A stretch of DNA of 5,179 bases from Gammaproteobacteria bacterium (GTDB lineage Bacteria > Pseudomonadota > Gammaproteobacteria > DSM-16500), in NCBI GenBank assembly GCA_009885665.1, contig VFKI01000186.1:1-5179 (forward strand), written 5' to 3'. Of the stretch, positions 5,078-5,179 are shown in pieces (the stretch's first letter is position 1; each line of letters begins with the position of its first letter). Position numbers and translations under genes: made by a program. The notes under the pieces are model-generated. The model had not been told where the DNA came from. It ran no database searches and saw only the letters and a program-made list of their open reading frames with translations.

Positions 5078-5179
5078 TTCAGGTACCTTAGGCGAACGGC
5101 CATCTTTGGCCAATCTTTTGCGAAAAATTGCTTCAAAATGCTCACATACTTCTGTGTATGCTCCGCTTTTTCATCAATT
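5078..5179 (+). repeat. Palindromic intergenic repeat, fullest copy, cut by the window edge
   Basis: The element begins with ttcagg and an aggtacct palindrome (5081-5088). Next is a small perfect hairpin, ggcca-tctt-tggcc (5098-5111), followed by aatctttt. Then come tgcgaaaaattgcttcaaaatgc and a second hairpin: catac (5145-5149), a six-base loop and gtatg (5156-5160), followed by ctccgcttttt. Its left part matches 2544-2589, and its hairpin resembles 11-24 in inverse orientation. The first hairpin with its T-rich tail starts 66 nt after the lipoprotein stop and could also act as a weak terminator. The right boundary is beyond the window. Confidence 0.65.

Overview
The window is a chromosomal segment of a gammaproteobacterium. 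Three things suggest this: the minus-strand order permease–lgt–thyA, a ThyA that aligns with the E. coli enzyme from memory without gaps at 264 residues, and intergenic spaces with recurring palindromic repeat fragments. The Rickettsia-type 17 kDa antigen lipoprotein and the form of the PotD-like protein make a Legionellales/Coxiella-like host my best guess, but this is inference. No plasmid, phage, insertion-sequence, CRISPR, tRNA or rRNA signal was seen.

Layout. Positions 1-135 are non-coding and begin with a hairpin that resembles the repeat at the other end of the window. Positions 136-2501 hold a tight minus-strand operon, transcribed from right to left: a TauE/SafE-family permease, lgt (prolipoprotein diacylglyceryl transferase) and thyA (thymidylate synthase). 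The gaps are 11 and 3 nt, and each downstream ribosome-binding site overlaps the end of the upstream gene. Positions 2502-2812 form a 311-bp divergent intergenic region with a degenerate repeat copy, a strong palindrome and a plausible promoter. Positions 2813-3904 encode a secreted spermidine/putrescine-binding protein of the PotD family with no potABC transporter genes beside it. It converges on a GNAT acetyltransferase (4022-4465, minus), and a bidirectional terminator lies between them. A 17 kDa antigen-type glycine-zipper lipoprotein (4582-5031, plus) is divergent from the acetyltransferase. The right end (5032-5179) carries the best copy of the repeat family, cut by the window edge.

How the genes relate. 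Lgt would attach diacylglycerol to Cys20 of the lipoprotein in this same window. ThyA and Lgt are housekeeping functions whose pairing is widely conserved in gammaproteobacteria. The PotD-like protein would capture polyamines in the periplasm, but its permease and ATPase must be encoded elsewhere.

I found no convincing undescribed multi-gene system. The points most worth a second look are the intergenic repeat family, whose hairpin seems to be kept by compensatory changes, the altered ligand-pocket motif in the orphan PotD-like protein, and the aspartate after the lipidated cysteine of the lipoprotein.
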